Of a stretch of DNA of 57,489 nt, positions 15,862 through 24,357 are shown piece by piece. The notes beneath the pieces are model-generated. The model ran no database searches, was not told the DNA's origin, and saw nothing but the letters and a program-made list of their open reading frames with translations. The DNA lies in contig JAETPN010000006.1 in assembly GCA_021771185.1 (NCBI GenBank), positions 1-57,489 on the forward strand. Reading direction: 5' to 3'. Each line of letters begins with the position of its first letter. The first letter of the stretch is position 1. Origin of the DNA: Bacillota bacterium (GTDB taxonomy: Bacteria; Bacillota_I; Bacilli_A; RF39; UBA660). The position numbers and the translations under genes were made by a program.

Positions 15862-17346
15862 ATGAAACATTTTAAAGAGACAAGTGGAAATAAAAGATAT
15901 CATACACTAGATTATTTTTATAAACAAACTTTTGGTTCCAAAGTATTTAAGGTTAGTTTAAATGCTGGATTTTCATGTCCTAATTTAGATGGAACTAAAG
16001 GACGTGGTGGTTGCATTTATTGTTCTAAAGATGGAAGTGGTGACTATGCTGGAAATCCATGTATTCCTATCAAACAACAATTTAATGAAGTATTAAAAAT
16101 TATGAAAAATAAATGGGATAGTAATAAATATATTGCTTATTTTCAAGCGCGAACAAATACCTATGCCCCTCTTTCTGTTTTAAAAGAAAAATACGAAGCC
16201 GTTTTAAGTTTACCTAATGTGATTGGTCTTTCCATTGCAACACGCCCTGATGCCATTACAGACGAATGTCTAGATTATTTAGAAGAATTAAATAAACGAA
16301 CCTATTTAACCATTGAATTAGGTCTTCAAACAATTCATGAAGAAACCTCTCTGTTAATTAACCGTTGTCATACCTTAGAGTGCTTTTCTGACATGGTTCA
16401 AAAATTAAGAGAACGTCATATTTCAGTAGTTGTTCATATTATTAATGGTCTTCCCTTTGAAACCAAAGAAATGATGTTAGAAACCGTAGAATATTTAAAT
16501 CATATGGATATCCAAGGCATTAAAATTCATATGTTACACATGTTAAAAGATACCAAACTATATGAACTTTATCAAACAACGCCTTTTCATATTTTAACAA
16601 AAGAAGAATATGTAGATATTGTTTGTGATCAACTAGAACGTTTACGTCCTTCCATTGTTATCCACAGAATTACTGGGGATCCCAAAGAAGATGATTTAAT
16701 TGAACCTGTGTGGCTGACTAAAAAATTCGGTGTCTTAAATGCGATTGACAAAGAATTAAAAAGAAGAGATACCTATCAAAGTTTCAATAAAACCATATTC
16801 AACAAAACACATCAAATCATTGATCATCAAGTGAAAAGGAAGGATTTAGTCGTTGATGCGACCATTGGAAATGGGTATGATTCTTTGTACTTATTAGATA
16901 AAATTCCAGAAGGAACATTATTTGGTTTCGATATTCAAAAACAAGCATTAACAAATACAACTTCCCTATTAAAAAAGAATAAAAAGAAAAATTTCCAATT
17001 ATTCTTGAAAAATCATAATGAGATGTTTTCAACATTAGAAAGTTACAAAGAAAAAATTAGTCTTGTTATCTTTAATCTAGGATATTTACCAAATGGAAAT
17101 AAAGAGATCACAACAACACCAAAAACAACGATAGAAGCGATGGATCAAGCATATCAATTATTAAATAAAAAAGGAATCATTCTTTTAACGATTTATCCTG
17201 GACATAAAGAAGGAAAAAAAGAAGAACTTACGATTTTAAACAAATTAGAACATGCATATAAAGGAAAATATAAAATTTATCATAATACAAATAATCCAGA
17301 TGCACCCTATTTAATTGAAATAAGAAAAAACAATTTCATCAATTGA
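15862..17346 (+). CDS. Radical SAM protein fused to SAM methyltransferase (YtqA-YtqB fusion; tRNA wobble-uridine modification)
   Basis: The N-terminal part (about 1-300) is a TIGR01212/YtqA radical SAM protein. Three cysteines (39, 51, 54; GGCIYC) bind the 4Fe-4S cluster. The C-terminal part (about 305-494) is a YtqB-family class I methyltransferase with VVDATIGNGYDSLYLLD and VIFNLGYLPNGNKEI. In B. subtilis these are separate adjacent genes. YtqB (MnmM) methylates 5-aminomethyl-2-thiouridine in tRNA, and YtqA (MnmL) is proposed to act just before it. Fusion in one chain is consistent with consecutive steps at U34. The frame is open throughout, so this is not an obvious sequencing artefact. 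Confidence 0.88.
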   Translation: MKHFKETSGNKRYHTLDYFYKQTFGSKVFKVSLNAGFSCPNLDGTKGRGGCIYCSKDGSGDYAGNPCIPIKQQFNEVLKIMKNKWDSNKYIAYFQARTNTYAPLSVLKEKYEAVLSLPNVIGLSIATRPDAITDECLDYLEELNKRTYLTIELGLQTIHEETSLLINRCHTLECFSDMVQKLRERHISVVVHIINGLPFETKEMMLETVEYLNHMDIQGIKIHMLHMLKDTKLYELYQTTPFHILTKEEYVDIVCDQLERLRPSIVIHRITGDPKEDDLIEPVWLTKKFGVLNAIDKELKRRDTYQSFNKTIFNKTHQIIDHQVKRKDLVVDATIGNGYDSLYLLDKIPEGTLFGFDIQKQALTNTTSLLKKNKKKNFQLFLKNHNEMFSTLESYKEKISLVIFNLGYLPNGNKEITTTPKTTIEAMDQAYQLLNKKGIILLTIYPGHKEGKKEELTILNKLEHAYKGKYKIYHNTNNPDAPYLIEIRKNNFIN

Positions 17347-17362
17347 AATTGTTTCTTTTTTA
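17324..17362. terminator. Bidirectional terminator between the YtqAB fusion and clpB
   Basis: AAACAATTTCA and TGAAATTGTTT pair perfectly around TCAAT. T-rich tracts lie on both sides, so it can serve both convergent genes. Confidence 0.85.
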
Positions 17363-19471
17363 TTTTAATACCAGTTGATTATTTTCAAGTGCCACAAGAA
17401 CCTTCTGGTTCGTTTGAATTTCATCTTTAATCATTGCTTCTGCAAGTAATGTTTCTAAATTTCTACTGACAAAACGTTTCATTGGACGAGCACCATAACG
17501 TTCATCATAAGAAGAATCAATAATAAAATTCTTTGCTTCATCAGATAATGTAATGGTAATATGTTTATCCTTTAGACGAACTTCAATATCTCTTATAATT
17601 TTATCTAAAATTTCATAAATAACTTCTTTAGATAAGGAGTTAAAAATAATAATCTCGTCAATACGATTGATAAACTCTGGTTTAAATGTATGTTTTAATT
17701 CTTGCATAACCATTTCATTCGCATTATCTTTATTGTCTAAAATATATTCACTTCCTAAATTAGAAGTCATAATAATAATAGTATTTTTAAAGTCAACGGT
17801 TCTACCCTGAGAATCCGTAATACGACCATCATCTAAAATTTGAAGTAAAATATTAAAAACATCACGATGAGCTTTTTCAATTTCATCAAATAAAATGATA
17901 CTATATGGATTACGTCTTACAGCCTCTGTTAATTGTCCCCCTTCATCATATCCAACATATCCTGGAGGCGCTCCTACTAAACGAGATACTGAATGAGCTT
18001 CCATATATTCACTCATATCAATACGAACCATATGCGTTTCACTATCAAACAATTCATAGGCAAGTGTTTTAGCAACTTCTGTTTTTCCTACTCCAGTAGG
18101 TCCTAGAAAAATAAATGATCCAATAGGTCGATTAGGATCTTTAATTCCTGCACGAGAACGCATAATTGCCTCACTAACCAACTTTAAAGCTTCACCTTGC
18201 CCCTTCACTCGTTTATTCATACGTTCACTTAAATGAAGTAATTTCTCACGTTCTCCACTCACTAATTTAGCAATCGGAATATTCGTCCACTTTGAAATAA
18301 TACTAGCAATATCTTCCTCTGTTACGGTATCACTAAGAATTTTCGAACTATCTTGTTTGCGTAAATCCTCTAATTCTTTTTCTAGTTTAGGTAAAGTCCC
18401 ATGACGAAGACGCGCTGCACTTTCTAAATCATATTTATTTTCAGCCTGTTCCAATTCAAATTTAGTTCGTTCTATATCTTCTTTCTTTTTATTAATTTGT
18501 TCATTAATATATTTCTCAGCTTCCCAATCTTTACGTAACTTTGATTCTTGTTCTTTTAAGGTATCAATTTCCTCTTGAATCTCTTTTACTCGTTCTTTTG
18601 AACTTTCATCTTTATCCTTTTTTATCGCCTGAAGTTCTATTTCTAAACGCATAATGTTACGTGTTAACTGATCTAGAGAAGCAGGTACAGAATTCATTTG
18701 AACTTTTAAGGTTGCACAAGCTTCATCTACCAAATCAATCGCTTTATCTGGTAAATAACGATCAGTAATATAACGATTTGATAACGTTGCGGCCGCAACG
18801 AGTGCATGATCTTTAATATTTACTCCATGATATACTTCGAATCGTTCTTTTAAACCACGCAAAATTGTAATCGTATCTTCAACATTTGGTTCACTCACTT
18901 TTACTTTTTGAAAGCGACGTTCCAAGGCACCATCTTTTTCAATATATTTACGATATTCATTTAACGTAGTTGCTCCAACCACATGAATTTCACCACGTGC
19001 AAGCATCGGTTTTAACATATTTCCAGCATCCATAGCGCCTTCCATTCCACCAGCACCTACAATCATATGAATTTCATCGATAAACATAATAATACGACCA
19101 TCTGATTCTTTTACTTCCTTTAAAACCGCTTTTAAACGTTCCTCAAATTCACCACGATATTTTGCACCAGCAATAAGTGCTCCCATATCAAGTTCCCACA
19201 CTGTCTTATCTCTTAAACTATCTGGAACATCACCTTTCACAATGCGACTAGCTAATCCCTCTATAATCGCCGTCTTACCAACCCCAGGTTCTCCAATTAA
19301 CACTGGATTATTCTTCGTTTTTCTAGAAAGAATACGTGTAATACTACGAATCTCTTCATCTCTACCAATGACAGGATCAATTTTCCCCTTTTTTACATCA
19401 TCAGTAATATCTCGTCCATATTTTTCAAGAACATTTTCTAAATTTTCTGCATATGGATTTTGTCCATTCAT
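17360..19471 (-). CDS. clpB: ClpB-type AAA+ disaggregase lacking the N-terminal domain
   Basis: This Hsp100 chaperone has two AAA+ modules that unfold aggregated proteins with DnaK. Walker A motifs are GEPGVGKT (about residue 60) and GPTGVGKT (about 455). Walker B sites are IMFIDEIH and [10 protein letters not shown]. The long coiled-coil middle domain (about 250-380) favours ClpB over ClpC. It begins at the residue equivalent to about 150 of full-length ClpB, so the Clp_N repeat domain is absent (703 versus about 860 residues). The start has a GGGGAGGTG site, and the promoter carries CIRCE directly upstream, leaving no room for an N-domain. The natural short ClpB isoform in other bacteria has a similar form. 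Confidence 0.92.
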   Translation of the reverse strand: MNGQNPYAENLENVLEKYGRDITDDVKKGKIDPVIGRDEEIRSITRILSRKTKNNPVLIGEPGVGKTAIIEGLASRIVKGDVPDSLRDKTVWELDMGALIAGAKYRGEFEERLKAVLKEVKESDGRIIMFIDEIHMIVGAGGMEGAMDAGNMLKPMLARGEIHVVGATTLNEYRKYIEKDGALERRFQKVKVSEPNVEDTITILRGLKERFEVYHGVNIKDHALVAAATLSNRYITDRYLPDKAIDLVDEACATLKVQMNSVPASLDQLTRNIMRLEIELQAIKKDKDESSKERVKEIQEEIDTLKEQESKLRKDWEAEKYINEQINKKKEDIERTKFELEQAENKYDLESAARLRHGTLPKLEKELEDLRKQDSSKILSDTVTEEDIASIISKWTNIPIAKLVSGEREKLLHLSERMNKRVKGQGEALKLVSEAIMRSRAGIKDPNRPIGSFIFLGPTGVGKTEVAKTLAYELFDSETHMVRIDMSEYMEAHSVSRLVGAPPGYVGYDEGGQLTEAVRRNPYSIILFDEIEKAHRDVFNILLQILDDGRITDSQGRTVDFKNTIIIMTSNLGSEYILDNKDNANEMVMQELKHTFKPEFINRIDEIIIFNSLSKEVIYEILDKIIRDIEVRLKDKHITITLSDEAKNFIIDSSYDERYGARPMKRFVSRNLETLLAEAMIKDEIQTNQKVLVALENNQLVLK

Positions 19472-19486
19472 CCTAACACCTCCCCT

Positions 19487-19510
19487 AATATTTTAGGCAA
19501 ACAACCTAAA
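19487..19510 (-). promoter_or_regulatory. Hairpin in the clpB 5' leader
   Basis: TTTTAGG and CCTAAAA pair around a seven-to-ten base loop between the promoter and ribosome site of clpB. It may be a leader structure; no function is known. Confidence 0.35.
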
Positions 19511-19519
19511 AACATACTC

Positions 19520-19561
19520 ATTATAGCACTAAAAATAGCACTCGTCAATAGTGAGTGCTAA
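19520..19561 (-). promoter_or_regulatory. clpB promoter overlapped by a CIRCE operator (HrcA site)
   Basis: On the minus strand, TTAGCACTC-N9-GAGTGCTAT (19535-19561) matches the CIRCE consensus with one terminal mismatch. TTGACG (19543-19548) and TATAAT (19520-19525) are 17 bases apart, so HrcA bound at CIRCE would cover the -35. Heat-shock control of clpB follows. A partial extra AGCACT lies in the spacer. Confidence 0.92.
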
Positions 19562-19569
19562 TATTGTTT

Positions 19570-20562
19570 TTAAAGAATTTTTACAAAACTCAATTCTTCT
19601 AAATATTGTTTCCAAAATAAATATCGATTAATTTTAAGAGTAACTTTATACATAGATTGTTCTAATTTAATATGTTCTCCAACCATGTATTTGTATATTG
19701 ATAGATCATCATAATTTCTAACTGTTTTAAATAATTCTTGAAATAGCTTTCCTTTTTCGATCGTTGAAATATTACTATTATTAATAGCATCATAACGTTC
19801 TTTAAGTGAATCTTTTATATTTTGATTCGTTTTTTCTTTAAATATTTCATATTCTTTTTGAATATTATCCAATTTAATATCCTCAATTTCCAACATTTTC
19901 TTAAACTGTTTTATAAAATATTTTATTTGTTCAGCATTAAAATCAATTGTTTCTAAAAGATCGATAGTTAATAAATCATCTAGTTGTTCAGAATTATAAG
20001 TTCGATTAATTTCGATATTTCCATAAGATACATCAACAATCTTTTTATATGTATTTTGAATAGATTTTAAATTCGTAAACAATAATTTATGGCAACTTAA
20101 GCGTTGTTCATTAGTAATATCTTCATTTTTAGGAAATGATAAAACACCTAATCCTCTACTCATTTTAGCAATACTCTCTTCTTTTAGATAATTTAACACT
20201 TCATATTTAGGGTTATTTATAGCTTGTAAATATCCAACCTTAATACCATAATATACAATATGATTAAAATTATTTAAAATTTTAGAGCATTCCGCACTTC
20301 CATATAATTCATTTGAACCAGGTTTTCCTAAATAATTGTTTATATAAAGAGAAAATACACTATCATGATCTTGTCCATCTAACACTTTAATAAATTTTCC
20401 ATCTGGAGTAATTATATAACCACCCTCTAATATACTCACATCTTCTAATGATGATCCAATCATATAAAATGGATTCCTTTTGCAGTCAAAAACTTGAATT
20501 AAATCTTTTTCATTATATGCATCACCATATAATTCTTTTAAACGTTCAATTTGTGACATCAT
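19570..20562 (-). CDS. Hypothetical protein, 330 residues
   Basis: A soluble, highly charged protein with no signal peptide or membrane segment. The first 130 residues look globular (YMIGSSLEDVSILEGG, ITPDGKFIKVLDG, YYGIKVGYLQAI). The rest is mostly helical with a Lys/Glu-rich central part that may be coiled coil (about 205-265). I do not recognise a family. The start is the ATG at 20562 or the adjacent in-frame ATG at 20559, after AAGGAAGTGA. It is 74 bases downstream of the HAD phosphatase gene and may be co-expressed. Its codon composition looks slightly more AT-rich than housekeeping neighbours. Confidence 0.65.
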   Translation of the reverse strand: MMSQIERLKELYGDAYNEKDLIQVFDCKRNPFYMIGSSLEDVSILEGGYIITPDGKFIKVLDGQDHDSVFSLYINNYLGKPGSNELYGSAECSKILNNFNHIVYYGIKVGYLQAINNPKYEVLNYLKEESIAKMSRGLGVLSFPKNEDITNEQRLSCHKLLFTNLKSIQNTYKKIVDVSYGNIEINRTYNSEQLDDLLTIDLLETIDFNAEQIKYFIKQFKKMLEIEDIKLDNIQKEYEIFKEKTNQNIKDSLKERYDAINNSNISTIEKGKLFQELFKTVRNYDDLSIYKYMVGEHIKLEQSMYKVTLKINRYLFWKQYLEELSFVKIL

Positions 20563-20636
20563 TTCAACTTCACTTCCTTAAATATTCGTATCAACATGAA
20601 TTACATGTTTCAAGTGGGATTTATATTAACAAATAA

Positions 20637-21137
20637 TTATTTATCTGTCAAATCGAATATTTCATCTAAATTCGTGATTACTGGAAATTCATTTTCTTTT
20701 TTTATTGTAGAAAATTTAATTCCAATTCCGCCCTTCCTTTTCCATTCTTTTAAATTAAGTGTATAATCATCTACTAAAATAGCATCTTTGGGATTCACAA
20801 CTTCTGCTTTAGAAAATTCTTTAGGTACTAAAATAACAGGTAGCGATGGAATTCGCTTTTTTAAATAATCTATTTTAGCAACGCCCTCATCATAAGAAAC
20901 GATATGAGTTAAAACACAAAGTTCAATTTCTTCTATTTCCATTAATTTTTTTAATGTATCCACGGAATGATGAATTTGGGGCGTATTTTCTAATGTTTTT
21001 CGCCAATCTAGGGTACGATAAAAGATGCGAGCTTCTTTTACGTTATACTTATCTACACCCAACTCATCCATTAAATCGTATGTACTTTTAATAGTATCCA
21101 AAATAACACCATCAAAATCTATATATATTTTTCTCAT
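20637..21137 (-). CDS. HAD-superfamily phosphatase, 5'-nucleotidase-like
   Basis: This 166-residue protein has the HAD motif I IDFDGVILDT (nucleophile Asp8, acid/base Asp10), a motif II threonine in CVLTH, and motif IV AILVDDY. The size and the pattern are close to the NT5C-type deoxyribonucleotidases and YqfW-like phosphatases. It is cytosolic, and the substrate is unknown. The start follows GGAAGTAGG. It lies between two genes of unknown function on the same strand. Confidence 0.75.
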   Translation of the reverse strand: MRKIYIDFDGVILDTIKSTYDLMDELGVDKYNVKEARIFYRTLDWRKTLENTPQIHHSVDTLKKLMEIEEIELCVLTHIVSYDEGVAKIDYLKKRIPSLPVILVPKEFSKAEVVNPKDAILVDDYTLNLKEWKRKGGIGIKFSTIKKENEFPVITNLDEIFDLTDK

Positions 21138-21175
21138 ATCATTACCTACTTCCTTATATCAAAATAGCATATAAA

Positions 21176-21496
21176 TTACTTTATACGCCATGAAAATTTT
21201 AACTTTTTTTGACGAGCCATATTAACTCGAGCTTTTTGACGATGAGCTTCTTGCGTATCTTCTAATGATTTTAATTCATTAAGATAATCTGAAACAGATA
21301 TCAAAGTATCTTTGTCGATCCCTCTTTTATAACCATTTTTTTCATCTAATAAAGGATAAACAAAATCATCATCTATATTAATATAATGTCCTAACATATT
21401 GCGATAAAAAAATCCACTTTTGGTATATACTAGATGATTATTAATTTTAGTACCTACTTTACCAAAAAATAACTTACGACATGATTTTTCCTTCAT
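21176..21496 (-). CDS. Hypothetical basic protein, 106 residues
   Basis: A small protein with a basic, cysteine-containing N-terminus and a strongly basic C-terminal helix (HRQKARVNMARQKKLKF). There is no membrane segment or known motif. The frame has a strong AGGAGGGT ribosome site and sits directly after the rplT terminator. I do not recognise it. A nucleic-acid or ribosome interaction is possible from its charge, but this is only a guess. Confidence 0.6.
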   Translation of the reverse strand: MKEKSCRKLFFGKVGTKINNHLVYTKSGFFYRNMLGHYINIDDDFVYPLLDEKNGYKRGIDKDTLISVSDYLNELKSLEDTQEAHRQKARVNMARQKKLKFSWRIK

Positions 21497-21509
21497 TTAT
21501 AACCCTCCT

Positions 21510-21538
21510 AAAAAAATAATCAATTTCTTGATTATTTT
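21510..21538 (-). terminator. Terminator after rplT
   Basis: On the minus strand, AAAATAATCA and TGATTATTTT pair around a short loop followed by Ts, overlapping the rplT stop. Confidence 0.8.
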
Positions 21539-22077
21539 AAAGCATCTAATAACTCAGCTTTTTTCATTGTAGAATATCCTTCTACACCTTTTTCTTTAGC
21601 CATTTCGCGTAATTCAGCAACTTTTAATGTTGATAAATCTTTTGTTTCTTCTTTCTTAACTTCTTTTGTTGTTTCTTTCTTTGAAGCTTTTTTTACTTCT
21701 TTTTTTGGCGCTTTAACATCACCATTTAAAGCAGCTTTTGCAGTATTTACAAGTTCTGCGAATGTTTCTGGTGAATCAATAGCAATTTCAGATAACATTT
21801 TACGGTTTACTTCAACACCAGCAAGATTTAATCCATTAATGAATTTAGAATAACTAATATCATTCATTCTACATGCAGCATTGATACGTGTAATCCATAA
21901 CTTTCTGAAATCTCTTTTCTTTTGTCTACGATCTCTATAAGAATACGCTAATGAATTCATTAATTGTTCATTTGCTGTTCTATATAATCTATGTTTACTT
22001 CCGAAATAACCTTTAGCTTGTTTTAATACTTTTTTATGACGTGCACGACTAATCGTACCACCTTTTGCTCTTGGCAT
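21532..22077 (-). CDS. rplT: 50S ribosomal protein L20 with a C-terminal Rho_N/SAP-like extension
   Basis: Residues 1-118 are a standard L20 ([36 protein letters not shown]), which nucleates 50S assembly and represses its own operon by binding the leader. A Lys/Glu/Thr linker (about 119-145) is followed by a 35-residue helix-loop-helix ([31 protein letters not shown]) resembling Rho N-terminal/SAP nucleic-acid-binding motifs. Total length is 181 residues against about 118 normally. It is the last gene of infC-rpmI-rplT and has a GAGGAGG site. Confidence 0.95.
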   Translation of the reverse strand: MPRAKGGTISRARHKKVLKQAKGYFGSKHRLYRTANEQLMNSLAYSYRDRRQKKRDFRKLWITRINAACRMNDISYSKFINGLNLAGVEVNRKMLSEIAIDSPETFAELVNTAKAALNGDVKAPKKEVKKASKKETTKEVKKEETKDLSTLKVAELREMAKEKGVEGYSTMKKAELLDALK

Positions 22078-22104
22078 AATATATCCTCCTCTACTTATTT
22101 ACAA

Positions 22105-22305
22105 CTATTTCCCTAATACTTCTTTTACTCTTTTGTGATCAGAATTGCTTAATCTACTTGATTTAGCATATCTTCTTGTAATCTTAGTTGATTTTTTACC
22201 ACTCTTGTGGTTTCCACCAGCACTAGTCATCTTATAACCATTTGCTGTTTTCTTAGTAACTTTTTTAAGTCCCTTATGTGTTTTATTTTTAACTTTCTTA
22301 GCCAT
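22105..22305 (-). CDS. rpmI: 50S ribosomal protein L35
   Basis: This 66-residue basic protein of the large subunit has the L35 pattern KTHKGLKKVTKKTANG and a C-terminal RRYAKSSRLSNSDHKRVKEVLG. It sits 12 bases after infC and 27 bases before rplT, the conserved operon order in bacteria. An AGGAGG site precedes the ATG. Confidence 0.97.
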   Translation of the reverse strand: MAKKVKNKTHKGLKKVTKKTANGYKMTSAGGNHKSGKKSTKITRRYAKSSRLSNSDHKRVKEVLGK

Positions 22306-22317
22306 AATTTCCTCCTA

Positions 22318-22848
22318 CTATTTTCCTTTTTTTGGACTTAGCATCATAATCATGTTACGACCATCTTGTTTTGGTTTACTTTCAATTTCTGCAACTTCAT
22401 TTAATGCTTCTGCAAAACGTAACATTACATCACGTCCAAGTTCTGGGTATGCTAATTGTCTTCCTTTAAAACGAATACTAACTTTAATTTTATGTCCTTT
22501 TTCTAAATAAGCTTTCGCATGTCTTACACGTGTATCAAAATCATGTACATCAATTGTTACGGATAACTGATATTCTTTTGTTTCTAAATTTTTCTCACGT
22601 TGACGTTTCATATTTTCTTTTTGTTTCTTTTTCATTTCATAGCGATACTTATTATAATCCATAATTTTACATACTTGTGGTGTAGCATTTGGATTAATTA
22701 GAACTAAATCAAACCCTGAGTATTCAGCAAGTGTTCGGGCATCTCTAATTGGTTTTACCCCTAATTGCTCACCATTTGGTCCAATCACCATGACTTCTTT
22801 TGCACGGATTTGTTCATTAATAAACATACCTTTTTCTCTCTTTGCGAT
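22318..22848 (-). CDS. infC: Translation initiation factor IF-3 with a probable ATC start codon
   Basis: IF-3 keeps 30S subunits free and checks start codons. The N-domain shows FINEQIRAKEVMVIGPNGEQLG. The C-domain shows TPQVCKIMDYNKYRYEMKKK and KIKVSIRFKGRQLAYPELG. No ATG lies at a suitable distance from the GGAGGTG site. The codon six bases after it is ATC, giving (M)AKREKGMFINEQ. Non-AUG initiation lets IF-3 repress itself in other bacteria. A TTG farther upstream overlaps the ribosome site itself and is unlikely. About 176 residues. First gene of the L20-controlled operon. Confidence 0.93.
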   Translation of the reverse strand: MAKREKGMFINEQIRAKEVMVIGPNGEQLGVKPIRDARTLAEYSGFDLVLINPNATPQVCKIMDYNKYRYEMKKKQKENMKRQREKNLETKEYQLSVTIDVHDFDTRVRHAKAYLEKGHKIKVSIRFKGRQLAYPELGRDVMLRFAEALNEVAEIESKPKQDGRNMIMMLSPKKGK

Positions 22849-22863
22849 ATCTGACACCTCCAA

Positions 22864-22990
22864 AAATTCAAAGTAAAAAGGTGAATATCCTCACCTTTCC
22901 TATGCGCAATAAAAATTATTATTTTATGGCATGGACCCATTGCTTAGGCAATCAGGTGAGTGTGGATACACTTCTTTCCTTTTTAATACA
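22864..22990 (-). ncRNA. L20 leader (ribosomal protein leader of infC-rpmI-rplT)
   Basis: The minus-strand leader contains CACTCACCTGATTGCC and AAGCAATGGGTCC, characteristic of the Firmicute L20 leader. It ends with the attenuator hairpin AAAGGTGA-GGATA-TTCACCTTT (about 22878-22899) just before the infC ribosome site. L20 binding would favour termination. Confidence 0.88.
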
Positions 22991-22996
22991 TATTTG

Positions 22997-23025
22997 ATTC
23001 TACTTTATTTTATTTTATTTGTCAA
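22997..23025 (-). promoter_or_regulatory. Promoter of infC-rpmI-rplT
   Basis: On the minus strand, TTGACA (23020-23025) and TAGAAT (22997-23002) are 17 bases apart. The promoter overlaps the end of the preceding kinase-like gene. Confidence 0.8.
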
Positions 23026-24210
23026 TACTTTATGATGATTTTTTTGTTTTTTTGACTTTTCATTTTGATAAGCAATTTCAAAGGGTTCATAATAATTTAT
23101 CTCCTTCAGTTCTTTTATATAATTAATGATAAACTTTTCCCTACTCTCATCTGACAGAGAATTAAAATTAATAAAATAATCTAAATCAATAATTACTAAG
23201 TCTCCTTTACTTTGTGAGCGATACGGAAATATACCCAAAAATTTTTGACCTAATGGGGAAATATTTGGAAATAAATCAACACTATTTTCTATAAGTCTAC
23301 CTAGATTATTTTCTCTCGCATCAATCCATAAACAATGATCATCACGCGCAAAAAAATACATCTTTTTAACATCTTCTGTTGTAATATTTTGTAAATCACA
23401 TAGTGGAACAATTTCTATGACTAAATTATTTTGTTCAAATTCTTTATAATAAATACGTTGAACAAAATGATGATAATCTTGATTGATTTGATAAGCTCGT
23501 CTCTTACCTATTTTTAATATGTAATTTCCTACTTGAAAACAATCGGAATAACTACCACTATTACAATAAGAAACAAAGTTTTGAGTCATATTTTTATCTT
23601 GTTCATTCAACCTTTTTAAATCATCAATCAAACAACAAATCAATTGATAGTAAAGATTTTTATTATTTTCTTCACTATAATAATCTATTACTTTTTCAAT
23701 CATCAAATAAATATATGATTCATATTCTTGCACCTTAGTAAATTTATAAGAAGAAAGTAATTTTCTACACTGAATAAGATCCCATTTCGCTAGATAGTCC
23801 ACAATGATCGAATGAAAATATTCATTTTCTTCAATTACAACGCCACTTTCTATCAATATTGGTAAAACTTGGTGTAGTAAATAATTTTTTGAAGCGTTTA
23901 AAATGAGGTGTAAATGCTGTTCAAATACTTTACCCATTCCAGGACAATCACCTAAACAATACAAAAATTGTACATAATCAATAGGACCTGTAAAGTTTGT
24001 ATTTAACCAAATTTTCTGAAAATTATTTTTAATATTTTCTAAAATTTCTGGATGCGTTTTATATATTCTTAAAAGTTCAAATTGAAGATCAAAACAATAC
24101 TCTAATTGATATCTTTTTATAAATGTTTGCCAAATCATTTTTTCTTTAATATCTTCAACACAATAACCATCAATAATACAATTTAATAATTCTTTGTTTT
24201 TATCAGTCAC
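23005..24210 (-). CDS. Protein with a degenerate kinase-like C-terminal domain
   Basis: This 401-residue protein has a helical N-terminal half (about 1-210) without recognised motifs. The C-terminal half has elements in kinase order. They are a small-residue loop GSYSDCFQVG, a following Lys in YILKIGK, DARENNLGRL at the place of the catalytic loop (Asp, then Asn), and VIIDLDYF at the DFG position. This suggests a protein-kinase/aminoglycoside-phosphotransferase fold, possibly inactive because the HRD histidine is missing. The start is GTG with a GGAGTGA site. It is divergent from the CDP-alcohol phosphotransferase/PRTase fusion gene. The function is unknown; the fold call is my inference. Confidence 0.6.
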   Translation of the reverse strand: MTDKNKELLNCIIDGYCVEDIKEKMIWQTFIKRYQLEYCFDLQFELLRIYKTHPEILENIKNNFQKIWLNTNFTGPIDYVQFLYCLGDCPGMGKVFEQHLHLILNASKNYLLHQVLPILIESGVVIEENEYFHSIIVDYLAKWDLIQCRKLLSSYKFTKVQEYESYIYLMIEKVIDYYSEENNKNLYYQLICCLIDDLKRLNEQDKNMTQNFVSYCNSGSYSDCFQVGNYILKIGKRRAYQINQDYHHFVQRIYYKEFEQNNLVIEIVPLCDLQNITTEDVKKMYFFARDDHCLWIDARENNLGRLIENSVDLFPNISPLGQKFLGIFPYRSQSKGDLVIIDLDYFINFNSLSDESREKFIINYIKELKEINYYEPFEIAYQNEKSKKQKNHHKVLTNKIK

Positions 24211-24299
24211 GATGTAATCACTCCATGTCTAGGTATTATATCATATTTATATAAATTTTTTTGTGAAATTTCATATCCTATAAAAGTAATATTAAAAAT

Positions 24300-24328
24300 T
24301 TGACTTTTTTACTAGCTTCCTTTACAAT
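24300..24328 (+). promoter_or_regulatory. Promoter of the CDP-alcohol phosphotransferase/PRTase fusion
   Basis: TTGACT (24300-24305) and TACAAT (24323-24328) are separated by exactly 17 bases, about 30 bases before the ATG. Confidence 0.75.
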
Positions 24329-24357
24329 AGTAACCTAATGAGAGAGAGAATATATTT

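Noticed and set aside
20597-20613. Inverted repeat ACATG-TAATT-CATGT between the hypothetical and HAD genes
   Set aside because: Short and without a T run, so it does not look like a terminator or clear operator.
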